Notes: generated by a model from the letters alone, not told the origin. Counted from the stretch's first letter, positions 35,562 to 44,756 are shown. The stretch is DNA of 64,000 bases from JBNJGT01 sp964473285 (GCA_964473285.1 CAYYOI010000001.1:13233-77232), one strand, 5' to 3'. Program-made: numbers and translations.

Positions 35562-36743
35562 ATGTTCTTTGAAATTTTACTGGCAATCATCATCGGGGTG
35601 AATGCCGGGATAATCACAGGTCTTACACCGGGTATTCATGTGAACCTGGTTGCAATTGTCTTGGTAGGGATGGTCCCAACACTTGGATTAGTTCCAGTAA
35701 ATGCAGCAATGATAATCATCAGCTGCGCACTTACTCATACATTTATCGATTCAATCCCGTCAATCTACCTGGGAGCGCCTGATGCAGACCAGGCACTAGG
35801 TGCGTTGCCAGGCCACAGGCTTCTTTTACAAGGGCTGGGACACCATGCAGTGCTTTGCACAATATATGGAAGCTTATCTACCCTTATATTATCAGTTTTA
35901 TTCTTTCCTTTCTTTGTCCAGAGTATGAGATTCATCTATCCTATAATTGAAGAACATATAGAATACATACTGATGGCAGTTCTTGTTTTCATGGTCATGC
36001 GGGAGAAACATAAGATAAAGGTAATCAGCCTGATACTTGCTGCAGGACTTACAGGGATGCTGGTCTTTGAGCTGCCGCTTGCAAATCCTTTGTTCCACAT
36101 GCTAAGTGGGCTTTTCGGGGTAAGCATACTTGCTGTGAGCCTGGCAGAAAAGGCAAAGATACCTTTGCAGTCAGAGGAGGAATTTTATCTTGAGAAAGGG
36201 AAAAAGGCTGTAACTGCTGCAACAGGTGTGGGTTTCTGCGCTGCATTTCTTCCAGGCCTTGGTTCAAGCCAGGCGGCAATAATGGCACAGAACATAGTAG
36301 GGGATATTGGGGACAAAGGTTTTTTGACTTTGGTTGGAGGGATAAACACAGCCAACATGGTCCTATCACTCTCCTCTGCTTATGTACTTGACAAGGCCAG
36401 AAACGGAGCGATAATAGGTGTGAGAGAATTGATAGGACAGGTCTCCTTTGAATACCTGTTATTATTCCTTTCCGTAATTCTTATTGTTGGGGGAATGGCT
36501 GCTATACTTGCTTCATACTTATCAAAGGTTTTCTCTTATCTAATACAGAAAATAGATTATGCTACTGTTGTTATAGGTGTGATCACTATAATCTTAACAT
36601 TATCATGGTGGTTTGATGGCCTATTGGGACTGATTGTGCTTTTGCATGGAACTGCATTAGGAATTCTTGCAACAAAAGAAGAAATAGGGAAGCATCACCT
36701 TATGGGATGCCTCCTTATACCTGTAATATTCTATTTATCATGA
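35562..36743 (+). CDS. TctA/DUF112-like membrane transporter with element-supplied N-terminus
   Basis: 393 residues, about ten membrane segments. The family-type motif GLTPGIHVNL (about 20-29) and a second Gly/Pro-rich repeat (CAAFLPGLGSSQAAIM, about 220-235) match the archaeal TctA-like (COG1784) group, related to tripartite tricarboxylate transporters. The substrate is unknown and no periplasmic partner is nearby. Its first 20 codons and promoter lie inside the element; a divergent copy of those 20 codons is stranded at 19942. The 3' end overlaps the convergent glycosyltransferase by 13 bp. Confidence 0.85.
   Translation: MFFEILLAIIIGVNAGIITGLTPGIHVNLVAIVLVGMVPTLGLVPVNAAMIIISCALTHTFIDSIPSIYLGAPDADQALGALPGHRLLLQGLGHHAVLCTIYGSLSTLILSVLFFPFFVQSMRFIYPIIEEHIEYILMAVLVFMVMREKHKIKVISLILAAGLTGMLVFELPLANPLFHMLSGLFGVSILAVSLAEKAKIPLQSEEEFYLEKGKKAVTAATGVGFCAAFLPGLGSSQAAIMAQNIVGDIGDKGFLTLVGGINTANMVLSLSSAYVLDKARNGAIIGVRELIGQVSFEYLLLFLSVILIVGGMAAILASYLSKVFSYLIQKIDYATVVIGVITIILTLSWWFDGLLGLIVLLHGTALGILATKEEIGKHHLMGCLLIPVIFYLS
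35611..35621 (+). repeat. Right attachment site core (attR)
   Basis: TAATCACAGGT, one mismatch from the left copy at 19991-20001 and in the same codon register of the TctA-like gene. Sequence to the right is host, to the left element. Confidence 0.65.
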
Positions 36744-37965
36744 ATAAGATCATCTGCTTTGATTTGATTGAAATCAGAAAAATCTTGTGGATCCTTTTTC
36801 CTGATACTATCAGGGATATTGGAAAGAAGACTTTTCCAGCTGGATTCATCAAGACCGTCCACTAAACTGCTGAATGAATCTCCCTCTTCATTCCTGTGGC
36901 AGTAATGCTTATACATCCTTGATACTGCCTTTAGCATTGCAAGATAGGCATCCTTATTTGTCTCATCAGATACAGTCTTAGTTGTCGAAAGAGATTCACT
37001 GTCTATCCAGGCTACTGGTACTTTTGCTATGCATTCACTACGAATATGCTGGGCCTTTAGCATGAGTTCCAAGTCGAAAGCAAATTTTTTTTCTATCGTA
37101 TCCTGAATAATATCAGTTGCAATATCGGCTTTAAATGCCTTAAATCCGCATTGAGAATCAGTTATGTATCCTATCTCAGGAAGCATCCTTTTCCATAGAT
37201 ATATGAAAAGCTTACCTCGGTCATTTCTTTTTCCCTGTTTGAGAACTACAGAATCATATTCCCTTCTTGATCCAATTGCCACATGGAAATTGTTATTATA
37301 GAACTTATCAACCAACAACCCAGTCTGTCCAAGATCGGTTGACAAGTCTGCATCAGTATATATTAGATAGTGATTCTCCTTTCTTTTTTGTAAGGCATAC
37401 CACATGCCATAATGAATAGATCCCCCTTTATTGCTCTCATTGGTTCCAGCGAGGGTTTCGGTTGTGGGTTTTTTTCTCTTATAGCTTCTTCAAGATATAA
37501 TACCTTAATGTTATCATAGCCCTTTTGATCAATAATCTTTTGGGCTAAACTCCCACTGCCTCTTGGACAGCCATCATCTACCATAAGCAATTCCCATTGA
37601 ACTTTATTATTTGAGTCAAATAGCCATTTTAACTGGTCATTTTTTACATTGATAAAATCTTCCCCATCAGGATGCTCTTGCTTGCTTTTCATCCTGACAT
37701 CCTCATGATACATGGCATGGATTACTGAGACGTGTATAGGGTTATCAATTCGTTTTATTTTCTCCTTGGATTCTGCAAGTTTCATAGCAACATGAAAGAA
37801 TAATGGGAAACCCTGATTATTAACATACTGTTTTATATCTGCTAAGGAATCAGTTTCAAGTATGTAATCCGCAAGTTTTCTTATGTTTGTCAATGTTGGT
37901 TCACAATGTATCATAGAGTCACTTGAACCTTTGTAGAATTCCTTTGCCCTTATATCCTCGACCAA
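36731..37965 (-). pseudogene. Family 2 glycosyltransferase in two frames joined at A_AAA_AAC
   Basis: The first frame (37965, TTG start) covers an N-terminal extension and the start of a GT-A domain (VSVIHAMYHEDVR, then ELLMVDDGCPRGSGSLAQKI). It drifts out of frame after IREKN. The -1 frame carries the rest: GTNESNKGGSIHYGMWYALQ, YTDADLSTDLGQTG (the metal-binding DxD-type site) and SQCGFKAF. This is the order expected of dolichyl-phosphate-sugar synthase-like enzymes. The switch lies at the 7-A run (37469-37475), and its zero-frame codons GAA AAA AAC form a classical -1 slippery heptamer. A missing A by sequence error or mutation is the simpler reading; programmed frameshifting would give one ~411-residue enzyme. 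Confidence 0.8.
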
Positions 37966-38185
37966 TTAAGTCGTTGAGCTATAAAATATATTGGCTTCAA
38001 ACATAATTCTAGATTGTGAAAGAGTAGTTTATAAAACTATCTCATTAAATAACAAATTCGATTATTAATTGACCCACCAGTTCTAGAATAGGTATTAGAG
38101 ATGTATTGTTCGGATTTGTCAAAGGTTATTTTCAAAAAAAAATAGAAAAGCATCATATGATGCCTTCTTATACATTTTGTTGTAA

Positions 38186-38527
38186 TTATCTTTTCTTCCT
38201 TCGGAAGATAGATGTAAGTGTTGCACCGAATGCTGCGCCAACACCTGCTGCAACAAGTGCTGCCCTTTCAGGATTCTTCTTGACATTAGCTCTTGCTTTC
38301 TTCAGCTCTTCGTTTGTCTTCTCTTTTAGTTTTTGCATCTCTTTTTTAGCCTTTTCCTGAGCTTTAGCTATCTCTTTTCTTGCTTTTTCCTGAGCAGCCT
38401 GTACCCTTTTCTTTTCTGCTTCAGTCTTGCTAGCTTTCTTTGTTGCGGTTTTCTTAGTTGCCGCTTTCTTTGTTGCAGTTTTTTTGGTTTTAGCCTTTGG
38501 GCTAACTTTTGTTTTTTTTGCTACCAT
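38186..38527 (-). CDS. Lysine/alanine-rich protein, histone H1-like head with YqjD/ElaB-like tail
   Basis: 113 residues. The first 35 are KKTATKKA-type repeats like histone H1 tails. A charged helix (about 38-80) follows, then NPERAALVAAGVGAAFGATL and a basic end, the C-terminal pattern of DUF883 (YqjD/ElaB) proteins. In bacteria those tether ribosomes to the inner membrane. The partner upstream resembles YqjE, supporting the match. The basic head may bind RNA or DNA. It starts four bases after the upstream stop. Confidence 0.65.
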   Translation of the reverse strand: MVAKKTKVSPKAKTKKTATKKAATKKTATKKASKTEAEKKRVQAAQEKARKEIAKAQEKAKKEMQKLKEKTNEELKKARANVKKNPERAALVAAGVGAAFGATLTSIFRRKKR

Positions 38528-38531
38528 AAAA

Positions 38532-38831
38532 TCACCTCGATTTTTGTTTGAACAACAGCACTGCTACCAGTGCCAGTAATCCAATAAACATGAATGACCA
38601 ACCAAGGGTCAGGATTGTATAATCTGAAAGCAACAATACGAATGCAATAAGGATGAATATTGTTGCAACAGTGAAGATCGTACCTGCATATAAGGTATTC
38701 AGAATCCTGTCTTCAGTGTCAAATATTGCCTGGCGAACCTGAGCAACAAAATCCTGCATCGAGTCCTTGAAAAGATTCAGGACAATCCCTGACCAGAAAT
38801 CATGCTTTTCTTCTTTGGCTTTCTTTGCCAT
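38532..38831 (-). CDS. YqjE-like (DUF1469-type) membrane protein
   Basis: 99 residues from ATG 38831. Earlier in-frame ATGs fall inside or before the TATA box TTTATAAA (38854-38861), which lies 27 bp upstream of this ATG, so the later start is preferred. An amphipathic N-terminal helix is followed by two membrane segments (about 50-68 and 75-93), as in the YqjE holin-like family. It precedes the YqjD/ElaB-like gene, the same pairing as in Enterobacteria. Confidence 0.6.
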   Translation of the reverse strand: MAKKAKEEKHDFWSGIVLNLFKDSMQDFVAQVRQAIFDTEDRILNTLYAGTIFTVATIFILIAFVLLLSDYTILTLGWSFMFIGLLALVAVLLFKQKSR

Positions 38832-38904
38832 TTGTATAATCTTATTTCCCATATTTATAAACATTTTCATTAAGCTTAAATAAAATCCATGAATCTAAGG
38901 TATT

Positions 38905-40005
38905 ATGTTCGTAAAGATAACAGAAAAAAAAGATTCATCATATATCCTGTTCGATGGATACAGAACAAGAAAAGCATCATGTGATGCTGATCTTTCCAAG
39001 GGAGAGATTGTATTCTTGGAAGGAAAGAAAGCAATAGACCTTGATTCAGCTATAAAGGCACGGATAATGGATATACCGGGGATGCATGAGGTATGCAAGA
39101 CTCTCATAAAAGCTATGCTTGAAGGTAAACAGATCTTTCTTAGGCATCATGCAGATGCTGATGGGATCTGCGGGGCATTATCTTTAGAAAGGGTTCTTCC
39201 GGTCAAGATGAGACTACAGTCAAGAAGACCTGCTTATGACGATTCAGTATTAAGAGAGATGGGCATGATGCAGAATGGGCTTGTTGTCCTTATTGATCAT
39301 GGATCAACTCCTGACAGCCTATTTGCCCTTCAGGTGCTTGAAGAGGCAGGCATAGATTACTGTATCATAGACCATCATAGGCCTGTTGCAAGGGAACTTT
39401 CACAACAGGTGAATTCCGAGGAGTACACTGCAGGCATGCTGGCTTTTGAGATTGCACAGGTAATAAACCCAACAGAGGATTATACGCTGCCTGCGATATC
39501 AGGTATAGGAGATAAGTCTCCTGTGAGAATCTATGCTGATAAATGCGGCAAAAATGATGAAGAGCTCAAGCAATATGCACTTGCCCTTGATTTCATGGCG
39601 TTCATGGGGGGAAAAAGCTACCTGCAGATAATACGAAACAAAGGGCTTGCAAGAACAATGGCCCTTGAAGCTGAAGACAGGATAAATGTATTCCTTGCCT
39701 CCGCAGAGATAAAAGAGGAAAAGATAGGAGATGTCACAGCCGTAAAGGTAGATCTTCAAGGTCTTGAGAGGAGGTTCCCTAATGCAGGCAAGATAGTTGG
39801 TCATCTTCTTACACGTTATGAGGAAGCTTTTGTCATGGGGGTGCTTGAGGACCATATAATAATAAGGTCAAATGCAGGACCAGATATACAGGCGATAGTC
39901 GAAAAACTTGAGTTAAATGGGGGAGGCCACGCAAGGGCAGGAACAATACATTTTGAATCAGGCAGGAGTGAATTGATTATAAAAAGAATAAAGGGATTAT
40001 TCTAG
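38905..40005 (+). CDS. RecJ-like DHH-family phosphoesterase
   Basis: 366 residues. The DHH motifs are in order: FLRHHADADGICGALSLE (about 75-92), VVLIDHGSTPD (about 131), CIIDHHRP (about 153-160). The C-terminal DHHA1 domain has GGGHARAGTIHF (about 341). A short N-terminal beta-rich region may be OB-like. Archaeal members are single-strand exonucleases or nucleotide phosphodiesterases; the exact substrate cannot be told. It stops at TAG 40005, overlapping the convergent surface-protein gene by 9 bp. Confidence 0.88.
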   Translation: MFVKITEKKDSSYILFDGYRTRKASCDADLSKGEIVFLEGKKAIDLDSAIKARIMDIPGMHEVCKTLIKAMLEGKQIFLRHHADADGICGALSLERVLPVKMRLQSRRPAYDDSVLREMGMMQNGLVVLIDHGSTPDSLFALQVLEEAGIDYCIIDHHRPVARELSQQVNSEEYTAGMLAFEIAQVINPTEDYTLPAISGIGDKSPVRIYADKCGKNDEELKQYALALDFMAFMGGKSYLQIIRNKGLARTMALEAEDRINVFLASAEIKEEKIGDVTAVKVDLQGLERRFPNAGKIVGHLLTRYEEAFVMGVLEDHIIIRSNAGPDIQAIVEKLELNGGGHARAGTIHFESGRSELIIKRIKGLF

Positions 40006-42597
40006 GTAAGGCCTGAGCTTTTGGCGGTATAACAAGGGATAATTTTTCAAGACTCTTGATACTGCTTCTTTTAGCAGATGTTTTGGATAATGGCGCATAG
40101 ATAGTATTTTCATTACAACCTCTGGTTTGCGAAGGTCAAACTGCGATATTATTGCCACCAACTGGCTTATGTAAAATTCGTCAACTTTTCTTTGGGCTTC
40201 TTCAAAGGATTTCTCAACAATCTTTTCTTTCCAACCGCTTTGCAGCATCTGGGACTTTATCCGGGAGGGGTCATATCCTTGCATCAGGTTCTGCTGGATA
40301 TACCCTACCAACCGGAGATTTGCCTGAGGAGGGCTTACTAAGCCTATCTTCTCCAGATATGGTTCTATGTAAGGCTCATCGCGCATATAATATAGCGCAC
40401 CTCCACCAACAAGCAATACCACGATTATTATTCCAATAATCAAGAATGAGCCTAAGTTGCCTGGCTCTTCTATTTCTGGTTCTGTTTCACAAGGGTCACA
40501 GGGACCCCCGCAATCAACATCTTCTTCGCCCTGGTTCTGGACATCATCATAACAGGAGGGTTCTTCTTCGCAAGGGTCACAGGGACCCCCGCAATCAACA
40601 CCTTCTTCGCCCTGGTTCTGGACATCATCATGACAGGAGGGTTCTTCTTCGCAAGGGTCACAAGGGCCACCGCAATCAACATCTTCCTCGTCTGAATCCT
40701 GGATACCATTATCACAGGAATCACATGACCTTTCCTCATCCGGTCTGGCATTGTTACACCCATTAAGATCTGTGCATTCCCTATACTGTGTGCTTGCTTC
40801 ACATTCTGACCATTCAGTGCAATTCCAGTCCGGTTCGCAGGTGCATTGACCGCAGTCATCAGGGCAAGTGCTGCAATTCTCGATGGAATCACAGGTCCCA
40901 TCCCCACAGAAGAAATTATATTCAACTTCTATCTCCCCTGAATAATTATAAGGCTCGAGATCCAGTGTAGTGTTACAGGTGATGTTATAGGAAAAATTTC
41001 CGGTCTCATTGAATGTGTGTGAGTGATAGAATGTATCATCAGTCTCCATCCTGAATGTCTTATTGCCAAGAGTGAAATGGCATGAGCCGTTGTAATCGGA
41101 AAATAGCTTATCATAATAGCGATAATCTGCAAAAAATAAGATCGGTTCTTGTGCATATGCACTATCGTTTACTGTTATGTTAAAAGAAGTCTTTTCAACA
41201 AGCTCATATTCTGTCAGGTACTTTGCCCTGAACCTGAAATCCTCACCTTCTTCCTCTATAAGAACCTGGTTCATACATTCACCTATACATGGCTCATCTT
41301 CTCTTAGAAGACCAGGATCATCAAAATCATTGCTATAGAATGTTATCTCAGGCCATGGTTCAAGATCATGAAGCCTTTCGATTGTTACATCAAGATAATG
41401 CTTTTCAAGTGTTATTCCTTCATCAAGATTCAAACCTGTGAAATTGATGCATATATTGGTAAGGTTTATCATGCCTATACCTGTTATCTCAAGAAGGGCA
41501 TCGCATTCATTGGAAGCATCCCAATAAGTCAGGTTTGTTGTAGAACCATTGAATTTATTGTAGATAGGATCATTATCTTTTTCTTTACTTGATGTCTGAA
41601 TATCAAAATAAACCTCAGGTGAATTCATTACGACATCAAAGCAATATACAGGGATATTATAATCGCTTTGAGGTGATAATCCTGTTATTGTTACCAGGTG
41701 GGTCTTTCCCATTTTAAGGATGTCAGTGAAATTTGATCCAGAAACAAATTTATAATGCTCATAAGCATCCTGAAAATCCATATCCGGTACATCTTCCTGA
41801 CTATAGCCTGGCCTTATCTCATATATATTCTGCTTAAGACGTCCATAGCAAGGCTCATCTGTCCTGAAACGGAGTGTCACATTGGTTGGGTTAGTCTCAT
41901 AGGTTTCAAGGTTTGTTATCTCTGGTTCTTTCTTATCGATTATGCTAATATTTACATCCTTCTTTATCTCTTCGTATTGATTTGAAGCAGTTATTGTTGT
42001 AACGAAATGACTTATAGTCTTTGTATAATCATCGGGAGGTGTCCATGTCCCAGGTCTCTGAAAAGGACTGTCAAAAGAAAGGGTGGCATTACCTGAAAAA
42101 TTATATGAAAGCACCAATTCCTCTCCTTCATATCCATACACATGTTTCCTTACTGAAAGATTTATGGGATAAGGAGACTCAACAGTAACATCCATGTAGG
42201 TTTGGTTGGAAAGGCCCTGCGGGTCTGTAACAGTAAAGACTATTGTCTCTGTTCCAACCCATTCGGGTGCTGTGATTGTTGCATTGTTCCCATTCATCTC
42301 CAGTTCAAGGTTCTGAGTTTCTGCATCCCACATGAGGTCTGAATCAGGGGATTGGGAATCATAGACATAATCATCCAGATCAATTGTTACTGACTCTCCA
42401 AAAGAGAGGGTTGCTCCGGTTATGTTGATGACCTTAGGTGCCGTATTATTAGTGGAGTTTTGGACTGCAAAACCAGTAGGATGGGTTACAGATTGTAATG
42501 AAAGAACGAATATGAAGAGTCCTGCAAGTATTATAACTACTGAGAACAGGGTGAATGGGTCCCTTTTCTGTTCCACAAGTTCTTCTAGGCTAGCCAT
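39997..42597 (-). CDS. Large surface protein with Cys-rich repeats and cytoplasmic tail
   Basis: 866 residues. A membrane helix (about 16-36) is followed by Ig/cadherin-like domains rich in sequons (about 50-560). A Cys-rich region (about 565-710) ends in three copies of a 27-residue unit with VDCGGPCDPCEEEPS. A second membrane helix (about 718-738) precedes a ~120-residue helical cytoplasmic domain containing GYDPSRIKSQMLQSGW. The double anchoring implies an outside loop with both ends inside. The start overlaps the Lrp-type regulator's stop by 8 bp, so the two are coupled. Confidence 0.85.
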   Translation of the reverse strand: MASLEELVEQKRDPFTLFSVVIILAGLFIFVLSLQSVTHPTGFAVQNSTNNTAPKVINITGATLSFGESVTIDLDDYVYDSQSPDSDLMWDAETQNLELEMNGNNATITAPEWVGTETIVFTVTDPQGLSNQTYMDVTVESPYPINLSVRKHVYGYEGEELVLSYNFSGNATLSFDSPFQRPGTWTPPDDYTKTISHFVTTITASNQYEEIKKDVNISIIDKKEPEITNLETYETNPTNVTLRFRTDEPCYGRLKQNIYEIRPGYSQEDVPDMDFQDAYEHYKFVSGSNFTDILKMGKTHLVTITGLSPQSDYNIPVYCFDVVMNSPEVYFDIQTSSKEKDNDPIYNKFNGSTTNLTYWDASNECDALLEITGIGMINLTNICINFTGLNLDEGITLEKHYLDVTIERLHDLEPWPEITFYSNDFDDPGLLREDEPCIGECMNQVLIEEEGEDFRFRAKYLTEYELVEKTSFNITVNDSAYAQEPILFFADYRYYDKLFSDYNGSCHFTLGNKTFRMETDDTFYHSHTFNETGNFSYNITCNTTLDLEPYNYSGEIEVEYNFFCGDGTCDSIENCSTCPDDCGQCTCEPDWNCTEWSECEASTQYRECTDLNGCNNARPDEERSCDSCDNGIQDSDEEDVDCGGPCDPCEEEPSCHDDVQNQGEEGVDCGGPCDPCEEEPSCYDDVQNQGEEDVDCGGPCDPCETEPEIEEPGNLGSFLIIGIIIVVLLVGGGALYYMRDEPYIEPYLEKIGLVSPPQANLRLVGYIQQNLMQGYDPSRIKSQMLQSGWKEKIVEKSFEEAQRKVDEFYISQLVAIISQFDLRKPEVVMKILSMRHYPKHLLKEAVSRVLKNYPLLYRQKLRPYLE
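40493..40735 (-). repeat. Three 81-bp tandem repeats in the surface-protein gene
   Basis: Copies start at 40493, 40574 and 40655 on the + strand, all with gggtcaca. The first two are nearly identical over all 81 bases; the third is more diverged. Each encodes a 27-residue unit with four Cys (DCGGPCDPCEEEPS plus CxDDVQNQGEE). Recent duplication is likely. Confidence 0.95.
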
Positions 42598-42973
42598 TTA
42601 GTATCATATCAACCTTCAGATCGTCTGCTTTTGCTCTAAGATTATTTGCAAGGTCATTGAGTTCTTTCTTGCCTTTACATTGCACAAAAAGGATAAGATT
42701 GTAGTCACCTGTGGTCTCGAGTTTCCGGATAATGGATGGATGAGATATCGATTGAGAGGCCTTAAGATATATTATAGCTTCAAGAAGACCAAGTTTTTCA
42801 GTATCGATGAGTGTTGTATATCCTTTGATGATGTTTTCCTTTTCAAGACGCTTGATGCGATTCAGTATGGTGACGCTTGAGACTCCAAGGTGGGATGCGA
42901 TCTCCTTGTAGGTTAGACGGCCGTTAGCCTGCAATAATTCCAGAATTTGTTCATCCACAGTATCAGGAGCCAT
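42590..42973 (-). CDS. Lrp/AsnC family transcriptional regulator
   Basis: 127 residues. The N-terminal HTH (EQILELLQANGRLTYKEIAS, then GVSSVTILNRIKRLE) is followed by a shortened RAM effector domain (from about 60). A GATTTATAAA box (43001-43010) lies about 30 bp before ATG 42973. It ends with TAG 8 bp inside the large surface-protein gene and may control it. It is about 20 residues shorter than typical Lrp proteins. Confidence 0.93.
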   Translation of the reverse strand: MAPDTVDEQILELLQANGRLTYKEIASHLGVSSVTILNRIKRLEKENIIKGYTTLIDTEKLGLLEAIIYLKASQSISHPSIIRKLETTGDYNLILFVQCKGKKELNDLANNLRAKADDLKVDMILNG

Positions 42974-43177
42974 GATTTAGGATTGATTTGCATTTAGAAC
43001 TTTATAAATCTTACTGTCTCTGATTAATTTAATTAATTATTTCCTTTTTATTATTATCTAAGTTAATTTTTTAATTTAATTTTTAATTTTATTAATTTTT
43101 AGAAGAATTTAGTTAATAATAACAAGTATTAATGAATAAAATAGAAAGATAATTAAGTCCAGAGAGAGAGATTCGAT
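42974..43177 (-). promoter_or_regulatory. AT-rich intergenic region with Lrp-gene promoter
   Basis: 204 bp. It includes the TATA box at 43001-43008 and about 90 bp (43021-43110) made almost wholly of A and T, with many TTAATT steps. Archaeal Lrp proteins often bind AT-rich operators near their own promoter, so this may be one. The left end, just downstream of the ABC permease stop, could also contain T-rich terminators. Confidence 0.45.
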
Positions 43178-43969
43178 TTAAAGGCGTTCAACTATCAGGT
43201 TTCCAGACTCGTACCTTCGTAAACCATAGTTGAATAAGGATATTGATACGACTAAGAAGACCAGCACTACAGTAATTAGCATCATGAACCAGAAAAGGTC
43301 AAAAGAGGCAATTAATTCAACAGGGATGCCTGTGACAAAGCCTGCAGGGATGATTGTCAAGAGAATCAATTTGGCAAAGCCTCCGAAAATGGAAAGAGGG
43401 TAGGTTGTAAATGTGATTAATCCCATCACCATGTTTCTTTCAAGAGAACGGGAAGACCCGAGAAAGAAACCCATGGAACCGACCAGTATACAGAAACTTA
43501 ATGTGAGGATCGCACCCAGTACTGTTACCAGCAGGAAAAGAGGGACATCATTCAGGTCGATTGCAAAAAAGGCAAGGATTATTCCAAAAATAAGGTCACC
43601 TAATGCTCCTAGTGGAAACCGACTGACCAGAGCATGCAATAAGGGATTAACTGGAATGGCAAGGTAAAAATCCAGAGCTCCCTGTTCTATCATTGTTGCA
43701 AGATGACCGCGGTTTCCAAAAAAGATACCGCTCAGCCCCCATGAGATAGTGGCGACAGCATACAATTGCAGGATGTTGTGAAAGTTCCATCCCTGGATAC
43801 TGTCAAATTTTGTTAGGATGATGTACCAAAAGAAGATCCATACTACATTATTGACCATCATCCCAACTACAGCTATGAAAAAGTTGGTCCGGTATTCAAG
43901 GGCACTGGAAAGGTTATTCTTGAAATACCACCAGACTACCTGTGCATTCTTTATTATGTCAGCCGCCAT
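43178..43969 (-). CDS. ABC-2 type transporter permease (COG3694-like)
   Basis: 263 residues, six predicted membrane segments. The N-terminal ALEYRTNFFIAVVGMMVNNV and the LAIPVNPLLHALVSRFPLGA loop are typical of the ABC-2 permeases that pair with COG4586 ATPases. It is the last gene of a three-gene exporter and overlaps the second permease by 11 bp. Substrate unknown. Confidence 0.88.
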   Translation of the reverse strand: MAADIIKNAQVVWWYFKNNLSSALEYRTNFFIAVVGMMVNNVVWIFFWYIILTKFDSIQGWNFHNILQLYAVATISWGLSGIFFGNRGHLATMIEQGALDFYLAIPVNPLLHALVSRFPLGALGDLIFGIILAFFAIDLNDVPLFLLVTVLGAILTLSFCILVGSMGFFLGSSRSLERNMVMGLITFTTYPLSIFGGFAKLILLTIIPAGFVTGIPVELIASFDLFWFMMLITVVLVFLVVSISLFNYGLRRYESGNLIVERL

Positions 43970-44756
43970 GTATCTGTACCTTTTTTGAGGCCTTTACATA
44001 GATCAAGGTTATGATAAGTATGAGTATGCACCCCCAGAAAAACTGGAGGATCAAGGCTTTTGTGAATAGATCTGCAGTGAAGTTGACGAAAAGACGAGCT
44101 GGGAAATACGGGACTGTTGCAAAGGGAAGGCTAAGAGATAGTTTTTCAAGCCAGCCGGGATAGAATTCAAGAGGGATCAGCATGCCTCCAAGAGTAAATA
44201 TTATTTTTGAATATATCAACTGGAAGCTTTTAGTATCCTCAAACCAAAAGGCAAGCAGCCCGATTATAACAAAGAAAAGAAAATTCAGGGATATGGCTGC
44301 AAGAATAATTATAGGCACCAGGATCGTTGCTGGTGAAAGGTTTATTGGTCCGACAAAGAGAAGAGTGATGATTGCTCCAGTTAGGAATGCCACAAAAAAA
44401 CGCATGAAAGCCCTTCCAATATACTGGGAATACTTGAACAGGACATAATTATAGGGTTTATTCAGACTATAGGCAAGATGCCCGCTCTTGACTTCCTGAG
44501 ATATCTCGTCAGCCACCCTTGAATCTGAGAATATTATAGATTCTGACATGACAAGATACCATATCATCATGGGAAGGGTGAAGCCGTCTATGACTGAGCC
44601 ACCTCCATAGATAGTGGTCCATAGACTGATGAATACAAACATGAGAATTGCCATGAAAAAAGAAGAGCCTACAAAATCCATAACATAGGCAAGGCTGTTC
44701 ATCCAGGTGGTCCTGACCACATAGCAATACTTAGTTAGTTCCATAAATATCCTCAA
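43959..44756 (-). CDS. ABC-2 type transporter permease (COG4587-like)
   Basis: 265 residues, six membrane segments, with the cytoplasmic loop EVKSGHLAYSLNKPYNYVLF of the family. It starts 26 bp before the ATPase gene ends, so the two are translationally coupled. It forms a heterodimeric channel with the next permease. Envelope polymer, lipid or peptide export is possible. Confidence 0.88.
   Translation of the reverse strand: MRIFMELTKYCYVVRTTWMNSLAYVMDFVGSSFFMAILMFVFISLWTTIYGGGSVIDGFTLPMMIWYLVMSESIIFSDSRVADEISQEVKSGHLAYSLNKPYNYVLFKYSQYIGRAFMRFFVAFLTGAIITLLFVGPINLSPATILVPIIILAAISLNFLFFVIIGLLAFWFEDTKSFQLIYSKIIFTLGGMLIPLEFYPGWLEKLSLSLPFATVPYFPARLFVNFTADLFTKALILQFFWGCILILIITLIYVKASKKVQIHGG

Larger units (their letters stand above)
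20001..35621. mobile_element. Integrated element with tyrosine integrase and DnaG-MCM fusion
   Basis: About 15.6 kb, more AT-rich by eye than its flanks. It is bounded by copies of an 11-bp core inside a split protein-coding gene. Contents from left to right: putative DNA-binding gene, tyrosine integrase, zinc-ribbon protein, large surface protein, nuclease-like protein, serine recombinase, four small proteins, primase-helicase fusion, seven small genes including RHH, AbrB-like and zinc-finger types, and a divergent unknown gene. No capsid, terminase or conjugation gene was recognised. A plasmid-like integrative element is the best reading; a virus with unfamiliar structural genes is not excluded. 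Confidence 0.85.

Noticed and set aside
20001..35621. Provirus identity for the element
   Set aside because: No capsid, portal, terminase or packaging ATPase could be recognised; kept as integrative element of unknown transfer mode.
38106..38360. 84-codon + strand frame
   Set aside because: Mostly antisense to the lysine-rich YqjD-like gene; low-complexity composition follows from that gene's codons.
40446..40766. 106-codon + strand frame with repeated GHRDPRNQHLLRP units
   Set aside because: Antisense reading of the 81-bp repeats of the surface-protein gene.
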